64,000 bases of DNA, taken from positions 257,126,013 to 257,190,012 of the forward strand of contig NC_085137.1 of the NCBI RefSeq assembly GCF_035046485.1, read 5' to 3'. Below the pieces are notes generated by a model that was not told the origin of the DNA, did no database searches, and was given only the letters and a program-made list of their open reading frames with translations. Position 1 is the first letter of the stretch, and each line of letters begins with the position of its first letter. The position numbers and the translations under genes were made by a program. Source of the stretch: Aedes albopictus (Eukaryota; Arthropoda; Insecta; Diptera; Culicidae). This document shows positions 25,828 through 37,458 of the stretch, piece after piece.

Positions 25828-26219
25828 TACATCTTGTAAGTCTTCAAGCTAAATTAGCGGTATAATAGATTTATGACATTTTTATGTATAGGGTGTCCCA
25901 AAAAGTATGGGCACAACATTGCAGTCTGGCCATTTGTGGAACGCACTCACCAATAATTATCCATCCATCCCAGTATCCGGTGATTGTGTGCTAGAATTAT
26001 GTATCTACACCAATTTGGGTTGCTCAACTATATGATTTGGTTCGTCGTTTTAGTGCCTATTGATGTCACTTCTTACTGCACCACACGCTCAGACAGCTAA
26101 GCGGCTGCGCATGAGATTTGTTCCCTTCGCTCGCTCTGCTGTGAACGATCGCTCTGCTGTGGAGGAGACGCATGGTCGTCCACCCACTAGACGGACTCAA
26201 AGAAAGCAAAATTCCTAGC

Positions 26220-26574
26220 GGCGAAACTGGAAGCATTTTCTCATTTTTTCGGTTTTTGATTTTTTATTAAGTAACGAAGCAATATTTTCAAAATCGGTTT
26301 TCGTGCACATGTAGAGTATGGATCAAGGTATCTTCTGGATTTTTTTTTGAGGTGGAAAATGCTTTCCATTTTTGCAGAAACCATTTTTTTTGTGAAATTT
26401 TGTTCAAAAATGGTTTCTGCAAAAAAGAAAAACATTTTCCACTACAAAAAAAAAAATCAAAAGATACCTTGATCCATACTCTACATGTGCACGAAAACCA
26501 ATTTTGAAAATATTGCTTCGTTATTTAATAAAAAATCAAAAACCAAAAAGTAAGGAAATGCTTCCAGTTTCGCC
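26220..26574. mobile_element. palindromic MITE, 355 bp
   Basis: Ends GGCGAAACTGGAAGCATTT and its complement; arms share GTGCACATGTAGAGTATGGA and its complement, around a centre near 26400. It lies about 190 bp beyond the sNPF polyadenylation signal. Confidence 0.85.
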
Positions 26575-26759
26575 TTAAGTTTCTGCCGTGGAATCTCGAT
26601 CCCAAAGTTTGTGTGAGAAATTTAGACGAAATTGTCAGTTAAACACAGTTTTGGCACAAGGAGCGTTGGACGCGGTTCAAAACCACACAATTATTCGCAT
26701 GTGAACTGTTTTAATAATTTTAATCACGTCATGACGAAGACGCTCAAATCATGTTGCTA

Positions 26760-26765
26760 TTTATT
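26760..26765 (-). promoter_or_regulatory. candidate polyadenylation signal of sNPF
   Basis: AATAAA on the minus strand, 103 bp beyond the read-through stop of the last sNPF exon. It is a common hexamer in AT-rich DNA, so it is supportive only. Confidence 0.45.
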
Positions 26766-26868
26766 GCAGATAAGAGAGTCATATAGTATTAACAATGCAC
26801 CGTTTTAGACTGTAGTCAAATGCTTTCTTAGTTCGAACGAGCAGTGTCTAATTGTAATTAGAAAGATA

Positions 26869-27084
26869 TTAATAAAATAATATTATTCCTACCTCAGTAG
26901 ACTCCATCGATGCCGCTTCGTCGCCTCTAAGCGCCTTCGAAGGCTGTCGCGTGGCATCTGCAAATCGCTGTTCATCCAGCTGGTGCTCATTGAACATGGC
27001 CCAAGATGGGTCACTTCTGCCAAATCGAAGCCGTAATTGGGGCGCTCGGATTGCCTTCTGTTGCATAACGTCGTTGGTGGAAAA
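26869..27084 (-). CDS. sNPF: short neuropeptide F precursor, coding exon 4 (last RLRF-amide, C terminus)
   Basis: The acceptor is ccccatcag before 27084, phase 0, continuing directly from exon 3. The exon encodes QQ then KAIRAPQLRLRF with Gly-Arg, the third RLRF-amide, then an acidic spacer (NEHQLDEQ, later GDEAASMEST). Read straight through, the frame ends with TAA at 26869-26871, and an AATAAA polyadenylation signal (minus strand) lies at 26760-26765, about 100 nt further on, which supports this as the terminal exon. A possible donor, GAG|gtagga, sits at 26893/26892; if used, the last seven residues before the stop would be replaced by those of an unseen downstream exon. With the read-through end, the four exons total 621 nt and 206 residues. 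Confidence 0.85.
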   Translation of the reverse strand, partial: FSTNDVMQQKAIRAPQLRLRFGRSDPSWAMFNEHQLDEQRFADATRQPSKALRGDEAASMESTEVGIILFY

Positions 27085-27184
27085 CTGATGGGGAAAGGGA
27101 AAAAGGGAAAAGGTATGTAAGGAGCAATTCAATCGCCATTAAAGAGGAATTCAACTTCATATGCTCTATTCATGCATTCCTTAC

Positions 27185-27343
27185 CATTCCTCCCGATCGA
27201 CCCCACCGTAGCCGTTGCGAAGGTGCTCGTTTCTCTTCTAGTAGAGCGTTCTCATTGAAAGACGACCACAGCGGGTCGGTTCGACCAAACCGTAACCGTA
27301 GCTGTGGCGCTCTTATTGACCGTTGATCGACCATTTCGTCGTC
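27185..27343 (-). CDS. sNPF: short neuropeptide F precursor, coding exon 3 (RLRF-amide and RLRW-amide)
   Basis: The exon is bounded by acceptor ctttccag (before 27343) and donor gtaagg (from 27184). It is 159 nt, phase 0 to phase 0. It encodes SIRAPQLRLRF followed by Gly-Arg (amidation plus a monobasic cleavage site), a spacer, then KR, APSQRLRW and Gly-Arg. This gives one RLRF-amide and the single RLRW-amide of the precursor. The intron to the next exon is exactly 100 bp (27085-27184), the only compact intron in the gene. The flanking intron 2 (27344-36566) is about 9.2 kb and holds a complete RTE retrotransposon in antisense orientation. Cleavage before SIRAPQ would be at a single Arg, so a shorter APQLRLRF-amide is also possible. 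Confidence 0.95.
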
Positions 27344-28379
27344 CTGGAAAGTGCGAAAAATGACTTTATAGGATTTCCATAATATCGTGACCAAGATCGT
27401 GACTATTTCTGTAAAATATAGTAGATTTGAAAAATTTTGCCATGAAAAAAGTCTGACAATTGGATGATTATGCGTATTTTTGGCAGTTTTGGTCTCTTCG
27501 TCATGAGAGAATATCTCGTTCGAATTTCCTGAATTTCCTGGCCTCATTATTCAGTTTGGATGGGAATGTTTTGAGTTGCTCTGTTTTTCGAAAACACTTT
27601 ATGACTAAGAGGACGAAGCTGCCGGAAATACACTATGTCTCCCTACTTATAATCTCAATTCTGCTTGTTGTACACGTTTTTTGGATTCACTTCTTCTAAT
27701 CAATAGGAAATTGCATCACCTATATGTAGAGACAGATAAACACTTGATATTGAAATTCCTTCGCTTATCTTTACCTGCCCTAGATATCGCCTAGCCCACT
27801 CTTACTTAACGCCGACCAATTGTGCTTGAGATTTTATGTCTCTACGTGTAATTGTTTTATCCAGTTGTGGAAGTACCTCCGTATAGTCGAGAACGCGTAG
27901 TCTTAGTCGCCAACATAGCTGCGTTGAATACAAAACGACCGAGAAGTTACGGTGGACGTAAAGTGGGTGACACCATGTTATAAGACAAATCGGTGCTTCA
28001 TGTTATCTTCAATAAAACAGTTTTTCTTTAATTTTTGGCGTAAGGTCCCAATTGAGACAGAGCCTGCTTCTCAGTTTAGTAACTTAGAGCACTTCTACAG
28101 TTTTAAACTAAAAACTTCGCTTTTTTGCGAACCGGCTTGATGTGAGCAAGCTGTAGACAAGGCATCGAGCAATGATGTGCTCATCGCTGGAGAAATGGAG
28201 TATATTAAGCTGAAAGCGCAGAAGGAATTGGAAGAGGAGATGACAAGATTTTGCGATACGTTGAGAAGGAATTCTGTAGGGCTAGATGCAATTCCCATCC
28301 CACGAAGAAAAAAAATCGGCATCGGAGTGACCTTTACTTTCTTGGCAAGGTCACTCCCAACGTCTTCACTTTATGATTA

Positions 28380-29066
28380 GGGGAAAGTGGGGCAATATGC
28401 CATTTTTCAAACTTTCATCGTTTTCAATGATATATAGCCTCATTTGTTAGGCTTTCAAAGTGGTAACAGCAACTAGACAATATTTGCTCGATGCTTCAAC
28501 AAAAATATTCACTAAATTATTGCATTTTCATCGTTTTTTTGCGATTTCAAAAACTGGTTCGTAAAACGGAAGTGGTGCAAAAAGCCCACCTGCCATGGGG
28601 TAAGATGCCACTTCATGAAAACATTCAAAAATTACGTCCATCAGTTTTCTGGCATTTTAGACTTACTTTCAACCCTCTGTCACGTTTTTTCGTATACTCA
28701 ATACAAGGAGTGTCACCCCCTTCCCCGCTAAACGATGGTCGTCATATTTGAATGACCCCTAACATGGATAGCGTAGACTTCAACAACCATGCGCCTCCAT
28801 GGGTGCCTCAATCTACTTGGAAACACTTGGCTGGTAATAAAATCACCCGAAAACCTTAATTGCAAGCACGAAAAACCGGAAATTGCAAATTTTTATTGGG
28901 AAATCAAAAGATTTTCCGTGGGTTTGGCGGCCTAGCTTCTAGAAGAATGTTTAATGCAAACATATCTTGACACCATTCACCTATAGCAATGATCAAGTCC
29001 CATTTAGGAATGATTTTATGCGTTGGGCCATTTTACCCCATCTTGGCATTTTGGGCTCTGTTCCCC
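28380..29066. mobile_element. TA-flanked element Z, copy 1
   Basis: 687 bp between TA at 28378-28379 and 29067-29068, with ends GGGGAAAGTGGGGCAA and the complement of GGGGAACAGAGCCCAAAA. A copy in opposite orientation is at 47821-48484. No coding motif. Confidence 0.8.
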
Positions 29067-29082
29067 TATATCACATTCTATA

Positions 29083-29449
29083 CACGGAGAGACGAAACTA
29101 CCCAAAAGTGAGTTCTTTCCACCCAACTTCGGGGTTGCGTGCGTCAAGCCAATTTTGAGTTGATGGAATCGATGTTTTCGTTGGGTTGTTCCCGCTTGCT
29201 TCCATGTGAAAAAATACCTAATTTTAAGTTTTTTCCACCCAACCGAAATTTTGACTAGGTTGTATTCACTCAAATTTGAGTACTGTGCTAGAAACTCAGT
29301 GTTGGCTTGACGCACGGAACTGCAAAAGTTGGGTTGTTTCTCTCTTCACTCTCTGACAACAATAGAAAGAGCGCATGAAAAGGAAGATGAAAAAGAACTC
29401 AAAATTGAGTTTAAAAGTACCTAGTTTTGAGTTTTTCAGTTTCTCCGTG
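29083..29449. mobile_element. MITE with CACGGAGA ends
   Basis: 367 bp between TA at 29081-29082 and 29450-29451; ends CACGGAGAGACGAAACT and the complement of CACGGAGAAACTGAAA. Confidence 0.75.
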
Positions 29450-31095
29450 TACGGAGCAATTGACGAGATGTCGTCGTTCCGTGATTTAGGGTCTTGTGCC
29501 ATTTGGGCAGGTGTATCTAATTTGAGTACTTGCCGCTATAATCAAGAAGATTTCATACCAATTTGATCTGAATTTTTGTATAGGGTTATATTCTGTACGT
29601 ACATATCTCACAGTGTGACAAAAATTAAGTTATTAGAAATAAAATTTACACGGGGCTTCGCCCCCAAAACTATGATCCAATATTCGCCACTTCATGCATA
29701 AAAAAATGAATTTGGCGATGCCTAGAGCAGTGGTGGAGTGCTTTTACCCTACACCTGCCAAATGGAACAGGATCCCTTTTCAAACGTATTTAGTGAAACT
29801 GCACAGTAGGCCTGACGGCTTCAACACTTTTAATGCATCTCCGATATACTGCAATTATTGATAATGACAAGAAAAATGATGAAAGTAGTCGATTTTATCT
29901 TTATTTTCAAGGATTTTTTCAAGTGATGGCTGTGTATGAGTTGACTAGACTAGACTACACTAGAAGTGAGCACGAATGATAATTAAAAGAAAGGAATCAA
30001 TTGGTGCCGTAATCGCTTTGTTTTCAAAAATTATAAATTTGGGAGCGTGAGATTACTAAGGGCACGGTAACCTTAATATCTAAGCATAGTATACGATTTT
30101 AAGAATTATAAATCCCGGGATGAAGCGCGCGTATAACTAGTAGAGAGTTGTGGGTTCGACTTCCAGTGGAGTACGTGAATTTCTTTTCGTATTTTAAATT
30201 TCAATTGGTTGATTGAACAAGTGTTGATGTTGTGTACATGAACGCAAAATACATTAACAATATCATTAGCGTTTGGCTTGGTAAGTCTAAGTAAACATAA
30301 AAAATGACACAAAAATTAGCACAAACCCCATAGAGCCATTTGGTTTACCACAATATTTTGAAAGTCACTTGGGCTGTTCAATTAGTCTGCAAAAACTGAT
30401 CATTGCTGTTCTTATAAGACGACAGGTGATTAAAGTAATCCTAACCCAAACTAGGCCAGATTAGATTTGTTGCAATTGCAAATGGGTATCGCCAAAACCA
30501 CACCAAAGAACGCCCAAGGCAAGAATACACAGAGTACACTGTGTAAAGCGCATATTGGTGATAATTAAAACTAATAAGCAAGATATGTACTCATCCCAAC
30601 CTTAACGAGCCCCAAATTTGAGACCAATCAAAGGTTATATCGAAGAAGGATAAATTATATTGGAGAAACACGGTTAAGGCTGGGTATGCTGCGCAATTCA
30701 GATCCCATTGTGATCCAATAGTCTCTGCCCAGCAACTCCTATCCCTACGCCTCCACGCGGTACCGGCCGGAAACTATGAGCAACCTTATATAGGGAAGAT
30801 CGGGTAACCAACCCCGGTGGGAACTTTGGTCGTAGGCTGACAGGGAAGGGGGGGTTTGCTTCGGTAAACCTGAGCGTCTGTTCTCCAGGAGGAGCGGCTC
30901 ACAACAGCGTCTGATCCCCATGTTAGGGGCGGCTGATCTACGTCCGAGTGCCAGGGAAGGACTCTAAGCTCAACTGTGCACTATGGTCCTCCGGAAAGTA
31001 GGGGGTTGGTGTCAGGCCCTACGAGCCAGCCGTAAAAAACCATTGTAACGGAAAATCAGCAACAGAATAATACGAACCGAGACCAACGGCAACGA

Positions 31096-34000
31096 CCCCA
31101 GCGAACAAAAAGGACTTGCGATTGGAAACTCGGTACGTGGAACTGCCGATCTCTCAACTTCATTGGGAGCACCCGCATACTCGCCGATCTACTGAAGGAC
31201 CGCGGGTTCGGCATCGTAGCGCTGCAGGAGGTGTGTTGGACAGGATCCATGGTGCGAACGTTTAGAGGTAATCATACCATCTACCAGAGCTGCGGCAACA
31301 CACGCGAGCTGGGAACAGCTTTCATCGTGATGGGTGATATGCAGAGGCGCGTGATCGGTTGGTGGCCGATCGACGAAAGAATGTGCAGGTTGAGGATCAA
31401 GGGCCGATTCTTCAACTTCAGCATAATAAACGTGCACAGCCCACACTCCGGAAGTACTGATGATGACAAGGACGCATTTTACGCGCAGCTCGAACGCGAG
31501 TACGATCGCTGCCCAAGCCACGACGTCAAGATCATCATAGGAGATTTGAACGCTCAGGTAGGCCAGGAGGAGGAATTCAGACCGACGATTGGTAAGTTCA
31601 GCGCCCACCAGCAGACGAACGAAAACGGCCTACGACTCATTGATTTCGCCGCCTCCAAAAATATGGCCATACGTAGCACCTTTTTCTAACACAGCCTCCC
31701 TTATCGTTACACCTGGAGATCACCACAGCAGACGAAATCTCAAATCGACCACCTTCTGATTGACGGACGGCACTTCTCCGACATTATCGACGTCAGGACC
31801 TATCGTGGCGCCAACATCGACTCCGACCACTATCTGGTGATGGTCAAACTGCGCCCAAAACTCTCCGTCATCAACAATGTACGATACCGGCGACCACCAC
31901 GGTACAACCTAGAGCGACTGAAGCAACCGGATGTCGCCTCAGCATACGCGCAGAATCTCGAGGCCGCGTTGCCAGACGAGGGCGAGCTCGATGAGGCCCC
32001 TCTAGAGGACTGCTGGAGTACAGTGAAAGCAGCCATCAACGACGCAGCCGAGAGCACCATCGGGTACGTGGAACGGAATCGACGGAATGAATGGTTCGAC
32101 GAAGAGTGCAGAACGGTTTTGGAGGAGAAGAATGCAGCGAGGGCGGTAATGCTGCAGCAAGGGACTCGACAGAACGTGGAACGTTATAAACAGAAGCGGA
32201 AACAGCAGACCCGCCTCTTTCGGGAGAAAAAGCGCTGCCTGGAAGAAGCGGAGTGTGAAGAAATGGAACTGCTGTGCCGTTCCCAAGAAACACGGAAGTT
32301 CTATCAGAAGCTCAACGCATCCCGCAACGGCTTCGTGCCGCGAGCCGAAATATGCAGGGATAAAGACGGAGGCCTCTTGACGGACGGACGTGAGGTGATC
32401 GAAAGGTGGAAGCAGCACTTCGATCAGCACCTGAACGGCGTGGAGAACGTAGGCACGGGAGCCCACGGCAACGGAGGAAACGACGACGCCAGTGCAGCGG
32501 AGGACAGAAATGAACCAACTCCCACGCTGAGGGAAGTTAAGGATGCCATTCACCAGCTCAAAACCAATAAAGCAGCTGGTAAGGATGGTATCGCAGCTGA
32601 TCTCAGCAAGATGGGCCCAGAAAAGTTGGCCACCTGTCTGCATCGGCTGATAGTCAGGATCTGGGAAACCGAACAGCTACCGGAGGAGTGGAAGGAAGGG
32701 GTAATCTGCCCCATTCACAAGAAAGGCGACCATTTGGAATGTGAGAACTTCAGGGCGATCACTATTTTGAATGCTGCCTACAAAGTGTTATCCCAGATCA
32801 TCTTCCGTCGTTTGTCATCTAAAACAAATGAGTTCGTGGGAAGTTATCAAGCCGGCTTCATCGACGGCCGGTCGACAACGGACCAGATCTTTACCGTACG
32901 GCAAATCCTCCAGAAATGCCGTGAATACCAGGTCCCAACGCATCACCTGTTCATCGACTTCAAAGCGGCATACGACAGTATCGACCGCGCAGAGCTATGG
33001 AGAATCATGGACGAAAACGGCTTTCCTGGGAAGCTGACTAGACTGATTAAAGCAACGATGGACGGTGTGCAAAACTGCGTAAGGGTTTCGGGTGAACTAT
33101 CTAGTCCAATGGTTCCCAAACTTGACGGAGCAATCGCCCCCTAGAAGCTGTTAAAAAATATTTTCGCCCCCCTAAGTATGCATTTTTTGAAATAGGATTC
33201 AAAATTTTGGAATTGCATTAAAATCTACAAATTTTGTCTATTTTGTAGGTTAATGGAACAAAACCTTCTTATTTTCACTGTATTTTTTGGATTTTTTTGA
33301 AAATGTTTTGACACACCAACAAATTTTATTACATTTTCATTCAACGTCCAGTTAAAAGTTTAAAATACAAAATTCAGAATCATATTTTTTGAGAATTTTA
33401 AGAAAATATAACTTCGAAATATAACTATTTTCAAATATCGAAGAAGAATGATTGAAAGTTGGATTTTAGGATTCAGTTTTGTAAGTCGTCTTGGTTTTGC
33501 TCACAGAAACTCCTAAAGTTCGACAAAGTTTGAAACTTTACCGAAAATTAGACAAGTCCGTAATAAATATGCCAAATATACAACAAAACCTTTCAAGTAG
33601 AGTGGCGAATTTCAGCAATTTTACTAACTATGTAGACGTGAAATGTCATCTTGGATATCAACTTATTTGTAGAATCAAAGGAGGAGGAAAGACATAAGGA
33701 ATCTGAAATAATATCTCAACATCATAAATTTCGTTTAAAATTCTATCAGAAAATCTCAGAATACAGGAAGTTTAAAAAAACTCTGGTTAAATCAAAATAC
33801 TTTCAGAGCTTTCCTATATATTGAAATATATGAAAGCTCTGAGAAAAAAAAAATCGCGTTTTGAATTCACACCTGAGCCAAATCAAGGACAAATAAGTTT
33901 CGTTTCTCTTGAAACATGAACAATCTATCAAATCAAATTATTGCAATCTTGCGATCATTAATAAGTATCATTTGTATGATTACTTCATTTTTAAAAATAT

Positions 34001-35826
34001 CAGACAACAAAAAGAATTAAGATGTTTTCTTACTACATAAATGATAAAATTCCAAACTTGTATTCGAGTAGTATGTGTATTAAGTAGATTTATTATTTTA
34101 AATCAAATGTTATTTGATAATTCAACCATGGCTTTTTCAAATTACAGTAATGTTACGACGCGTGGAGGCCGTCGTAAGTCCTTCATTTTTCATTCATTTT
34201 CTATTACTTTTGAAAGCGAGTATTTCCTCTTTTCTCCAAGATGAATGTTGAAGGTGCGATTTGCAACGTTAAATATATTGAAAATGCGAATAGATTTTGT
34301 GAAATATTTAAAACCATTTTTAGAAGGGGCATGGTAAAATCGGAACAATACTGTAGTTGTGCATCAAATAATATATTGCTGTGTTTAAAAAAAAAGTGTT
34401 ATTTTAGAAGAGAACTGAAGAGCTTTCTCTTAATGGCTGATGACTCAGGAAAAGCACATGATCCAATTCTCCGAAATGGTTGTACTTTAGTTGAGGTTTA
34501 GTTTTCAAAATAATAAGAAAAACCCCGTGGAAGGAGACCCATTTTTATTTTTCTGGTAACTGTGTTCTATTTATCATGGGATGATATATTAAGCCTGTTG
34601 AATCCCAAATTGACATCGATACATTCCCAATCGAGCTAAATTCGACCATTTTTAAGATAATTCTAATGACGGAAACCCTTCTTGACAAAGAGACCAAAAC
34701 TGTCAAAAAATACCCAAAATTACTCAAAATGAAATAGTTTTTGAAAAATCGCCCCCTTGTTGGATTTTTCGCCCCCCAATTTCTAATTTTTAAATTTTCG
34801 CCCCCTTCGGTATCGTTTTCGCCCCCCAGGGGGCGATTTCGCCCACTTTGGGAATCACTGATCTAGTCCATTCGAATCTCGCCGGGGACTGCGACAAGAT
34901 GATGGACTCTCATGTCTACTCTTCAACATCGCTTTGGAAGGTGTGATGCGACGAGCCGGGCTCAACAGCCGGAGAACGATTTCCACAAAATCCGGACAAT
35001 TTGTGTGCTTTGCGGACGACATGGACATTATTGCCAGAACATTTGGAACGGTGGCAGACCTGTACACCCGCCTGAAACGCGAAGCAGCAAAGGTCGGACT
35101 GGTGGTGAATGCCTCAAAAACAAAGTACATGCTGGTAGGCGGAACCGAAAACGACCGGATCCGTCTGGGTAGTAATGTTACGATAGACGGGGATACTTTC
35201 GAGGTGGTGGAGGAATTCGTCTACCTCGGATCTTTACTGACGGCTGACAACAATGTGAGCCGTGAAATTCAGAGGCGCATCATCAGCGGAAGTCGGGCCT
35301 ACTACGGGCTCCAGAAGAAACTGCGGTCGAAAATGATTCACCCACGCACCAAATGCACCATGTACAAAACGCTAATAAGACCGGTAATCCTCTACGGGCA
35401 CGAGACATGGACCATGCTCGAGGAGGACCTGCAAGCACTTGGAGTTTTCGCACGTTCGCAGTTTTCGAGCACTTGGAGCGACGCGTGCTAAGGACGATCT
35501 TCGGCGGTGTGCAGGAGAACGGTGTGTGGCGGAGAAGAATGAACCACGAGCTCGTTGCAGTTTACGGCGAACCCAGCATCCAGAAGGTGGCCAAAGCTGG
35601 AAGGATACGGTGGGCAGGGCATGTTGCAAAAATGCCGGACAACAACCCTGCAAAGCTGGTGTTTGCAACTGATCCGGTTGGCACAAGAAGGCGTGGAGCG
35701 CAGAGAGCACGATGGGCGGACCAGGTGGAGCGTGACTTGGCGAGCATCGGGCGCGACCGAGGATGGAGAGCGGCAGCCACGAACCGTATATTATGGAGAA
35801 ATATTGTTGATTCAGTTTTATCTTAA
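31096..35826 (+). pseudogene. RTE endonuclease-reverse transcriptase, disrupted
   Basis: Apurinic-type endonuclease begins with GTWNCRSLN, then ALQEVCW (about 31220), GDLNAQVG (about 31540) and SDHYLV (about 31825), the expected metal-binding and catalytic blocks. A TAA at 31687-31689 interrupts this domain. RT follows: NKAAGKDGI (about 32570), FRAITILNAAYK (about 32750), DFKAAYDSIDR (about 32955), then the hAT insertion after 33106. After it come RGLRQD (a D where copy 1 has G, next to the usual RQGD), the catalytic FADDMD (about 35010), and a C-terminal part ending ILWRNIVDSVLS. A frame disturbance occurs near 35450 relative to copy 1. A small leader ORF (30983-31048, MVLRKVGGW...) precedes it. 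Confidence 0.9.
33107..34860. mobile_element. hAT-superfamily nonautonomous element nested in RTE
   Basis: 1,754 bp with an exact 8-bp target duplication ATCTAGTC (33099-33106 and 34861-34868). Ends are inverted: CAATGGTTCCCAAA on the left and the complement of CAGTGATTCCCAAA on the right, a typical hAT/Charlie-like terminus. Subterminal repeats of cgcccccta/ttcgccccc occur near both ends. Short open frames inside (33491-33697, 34241-34501) show no transposase motif I recognise. Confidence 0.9.
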
Positions 35827-36566
35827 ATTTGATGTAATACTAAATAAATGAATGAATATTGGAGAAACACAAGCGTCTGTACAAGACTTCTCAAATAACT
35901 TGTTCAATGTGATAGTTACCCAATCACCCAAGCTAAAATAATGCTGAACAGTGAGTATAAGCTAAATATTGGTTGGTTAATAGCACCAGCTGCTGAACAT
36001 AAAGACAGCTGAATATTGGTCTGAAGTATGGCTTGTCCAACCTTTTTAATCAACAAGACATGACTATTTCAACCTCAATTCACTAATATAACTTATAAAA
36101 ATGTTCTTGATTATTCAGACACAACAAGTGATGCTCTCTTCTTCTTAATTGTGTATCAGAAGGTCCCATCAGTTCAACTCCAGTTATCACAAAAAATATT
36201 TTATACATGTCTTAATATTTCGTCTGTAAATTGAAAGTCATAAATAGTGAAAAACAATGTATGAAAGCAATTTATTTTTCGTACACAATAGATAAATTAA
36301 ATTGAATGCTAATAAAGCCCATATTTAACTTTAAACTAGCCTTTCAAATAACATCAAACAAGCTTGAGGCTCAATAAAATCACCAAAATTAGATGCAACG
36401 CTGAAGAAAAGATTGTGTCTTCAGTGTCCAGCTTTTGTTCAAATGATGGCTGCTTCAAATTAGTGAGAAAAACGTTTGTACAACACCAAATTGCTACCTG
36501 GGCAGTTAACAATTAAAAAAAAAAAAAACAAATGTCTATTAGTATATCAATTGTTTTTAATATTAC

Positions 36567-36724
36567 CTCCGGCTCCACTGGCATTGACGGATCACTACGC
36601 CTTCCGAATCGTAACCGCAGGGACGGCGAGCGGACTGCCTTTCGCTTTATTTGATGATCCGCGTATGACACTGGAGCAGCGTACTCTCGTTGTAGCAGGT
36701 ATTCGTACAATCCTTTTATGGAGC
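36567..36724 (-). CDS. sNPF: short neuropeptide F precursor, coding exon 2 (sNPF-1)
   Basis: The exon is bounded by acceptor cctattacag (before 36724) and donor gtaata (from 36566). It is 158 nt, entering in phase 1 and leaving in phase 0. It encodes LYEYLLQREYAAPVSYADHQ, matching the conserved N-terminal spacer of insect sNPF precursors, then the dibasic site KR, then the peptide KAVRSPSLRLRF followed by the amidation glycine and RR. The mature product is therefore a C-terminally amidated RLRF peptide that should be cut out by prohormone convertase, trimmed and amidated in the secretory pathway. The known role of the family is signalling through the sNPF G-protein-coupled receptor; in insects it is tied to feeding, and in mosquitoes to host seeking and reproduction. 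The identification is very secure because of the exact KR-x-RSPSLRLRFG arrangement shared with Drosophila. Confidence 0.95.
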
Positions 36725-37458
36725 CTGTAATAGGAAAGAGACGCAGAAAGTTTGGAATTACTTTTCATTTCAACGTGTTTACCACAAGAAATATATTCCG
36801 TCCACACTCTTGTAAAGTAATTAAACAAAATATATCGTTGACGAAATGTCCTCGCTTTAAGTGCAAGACATGATCCAGAAAAGTAAGCGATATTTAATTT
36901 TGCTACTGAAGGTGTTAGCTGTAGATACCGGATACGGATGTGGACACGACCCCACAGGTGTTTGATATTCGTACCGTTTATCATTTGTGTATCTTTTATT
37001 GTTCAACTTTAGAGAGGGGTCCGTAGGGCAATAGCGTGGAATGATTTTATATGCCAACTTAACAACACGTTTTGCTTCATTCAGTAAGCTTGTCTGTTTC
37101 TTTCACCGAACGAGTTTTGTTGTGTCATTCTTTGGTTGCAAAAGCCAATACCCGATGATAGAGCTTTGATCGCGGGTTGGCTGGCAGCTGTGTATTTTTG
37201 GAACAACCTTTCACTGTAAATCAATCATCGAAGAGGACGAACGGCATAGATTTTATCACATTCACGAAATGCAATCAATTTTCGGGACAGCCTGGATCGT
37301 AAACCGGTTTACTCATTCAGAATGGTCCCTCTCATTGTCTTGTGTTTTCAGCAGAGTATGACAACAATGGTAGGTCAAACACAGCACCTAGTTGTTGGTA
37401 GCACCTGAAGCGATTAAAGTTGTTATCACGTGCTTTCGAGCTTGGTGGGTGGTACATG

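Larger units (their letters stand above)
30672..35855 (+). mobile_element. full-length RTE-clade LINE (copy 2)
   Basis: The element is flanked by a 15-bp target duplication ATATTGGAGAAACAC at 30657-30671 and 35856-35870. It has a 5' leader (30672 to about 31090), endonuclease, reverse transcriptase, and a short 3' end with an AAATAAATGAATGAAT-type tail typical of RTE elements. Protein features resemble mosquito RTE elements such as JAM1 by recollection. It carries one stop in the endonuclease and a 1,754-bp hAT-type insertion, so it is inactive. It is antisense to sNPF in intron 2. Confidence 0.92.
27344..36566 (-). other. sNPF intron 2
   Basis: Intron of 9,223 bp between exons 2 and 3. It contains a TA-flanked element (28380-29066), a 367-bp MITE (29083-29449), and a full RTE with a nested hAT-type element (30657-35870). 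Without the RTE the intron would be about 4 kb. The stretches 27344-28377, 29452-30656 and 35871-36566 show no gene that I can support. A degenerate tRNA-like patch with a B-box-like GGGTTCGACTTCC lies near 30150-30170. Confidence 0.8.

Noticed and set aside
28177..28380. 67-codon frame with an acidic-basic stretch (KLKAQKELEEEM)
   Set aside because: It looks coil-like but is short, isolated in sNPF intron 2, and has no splice partners that I can find.
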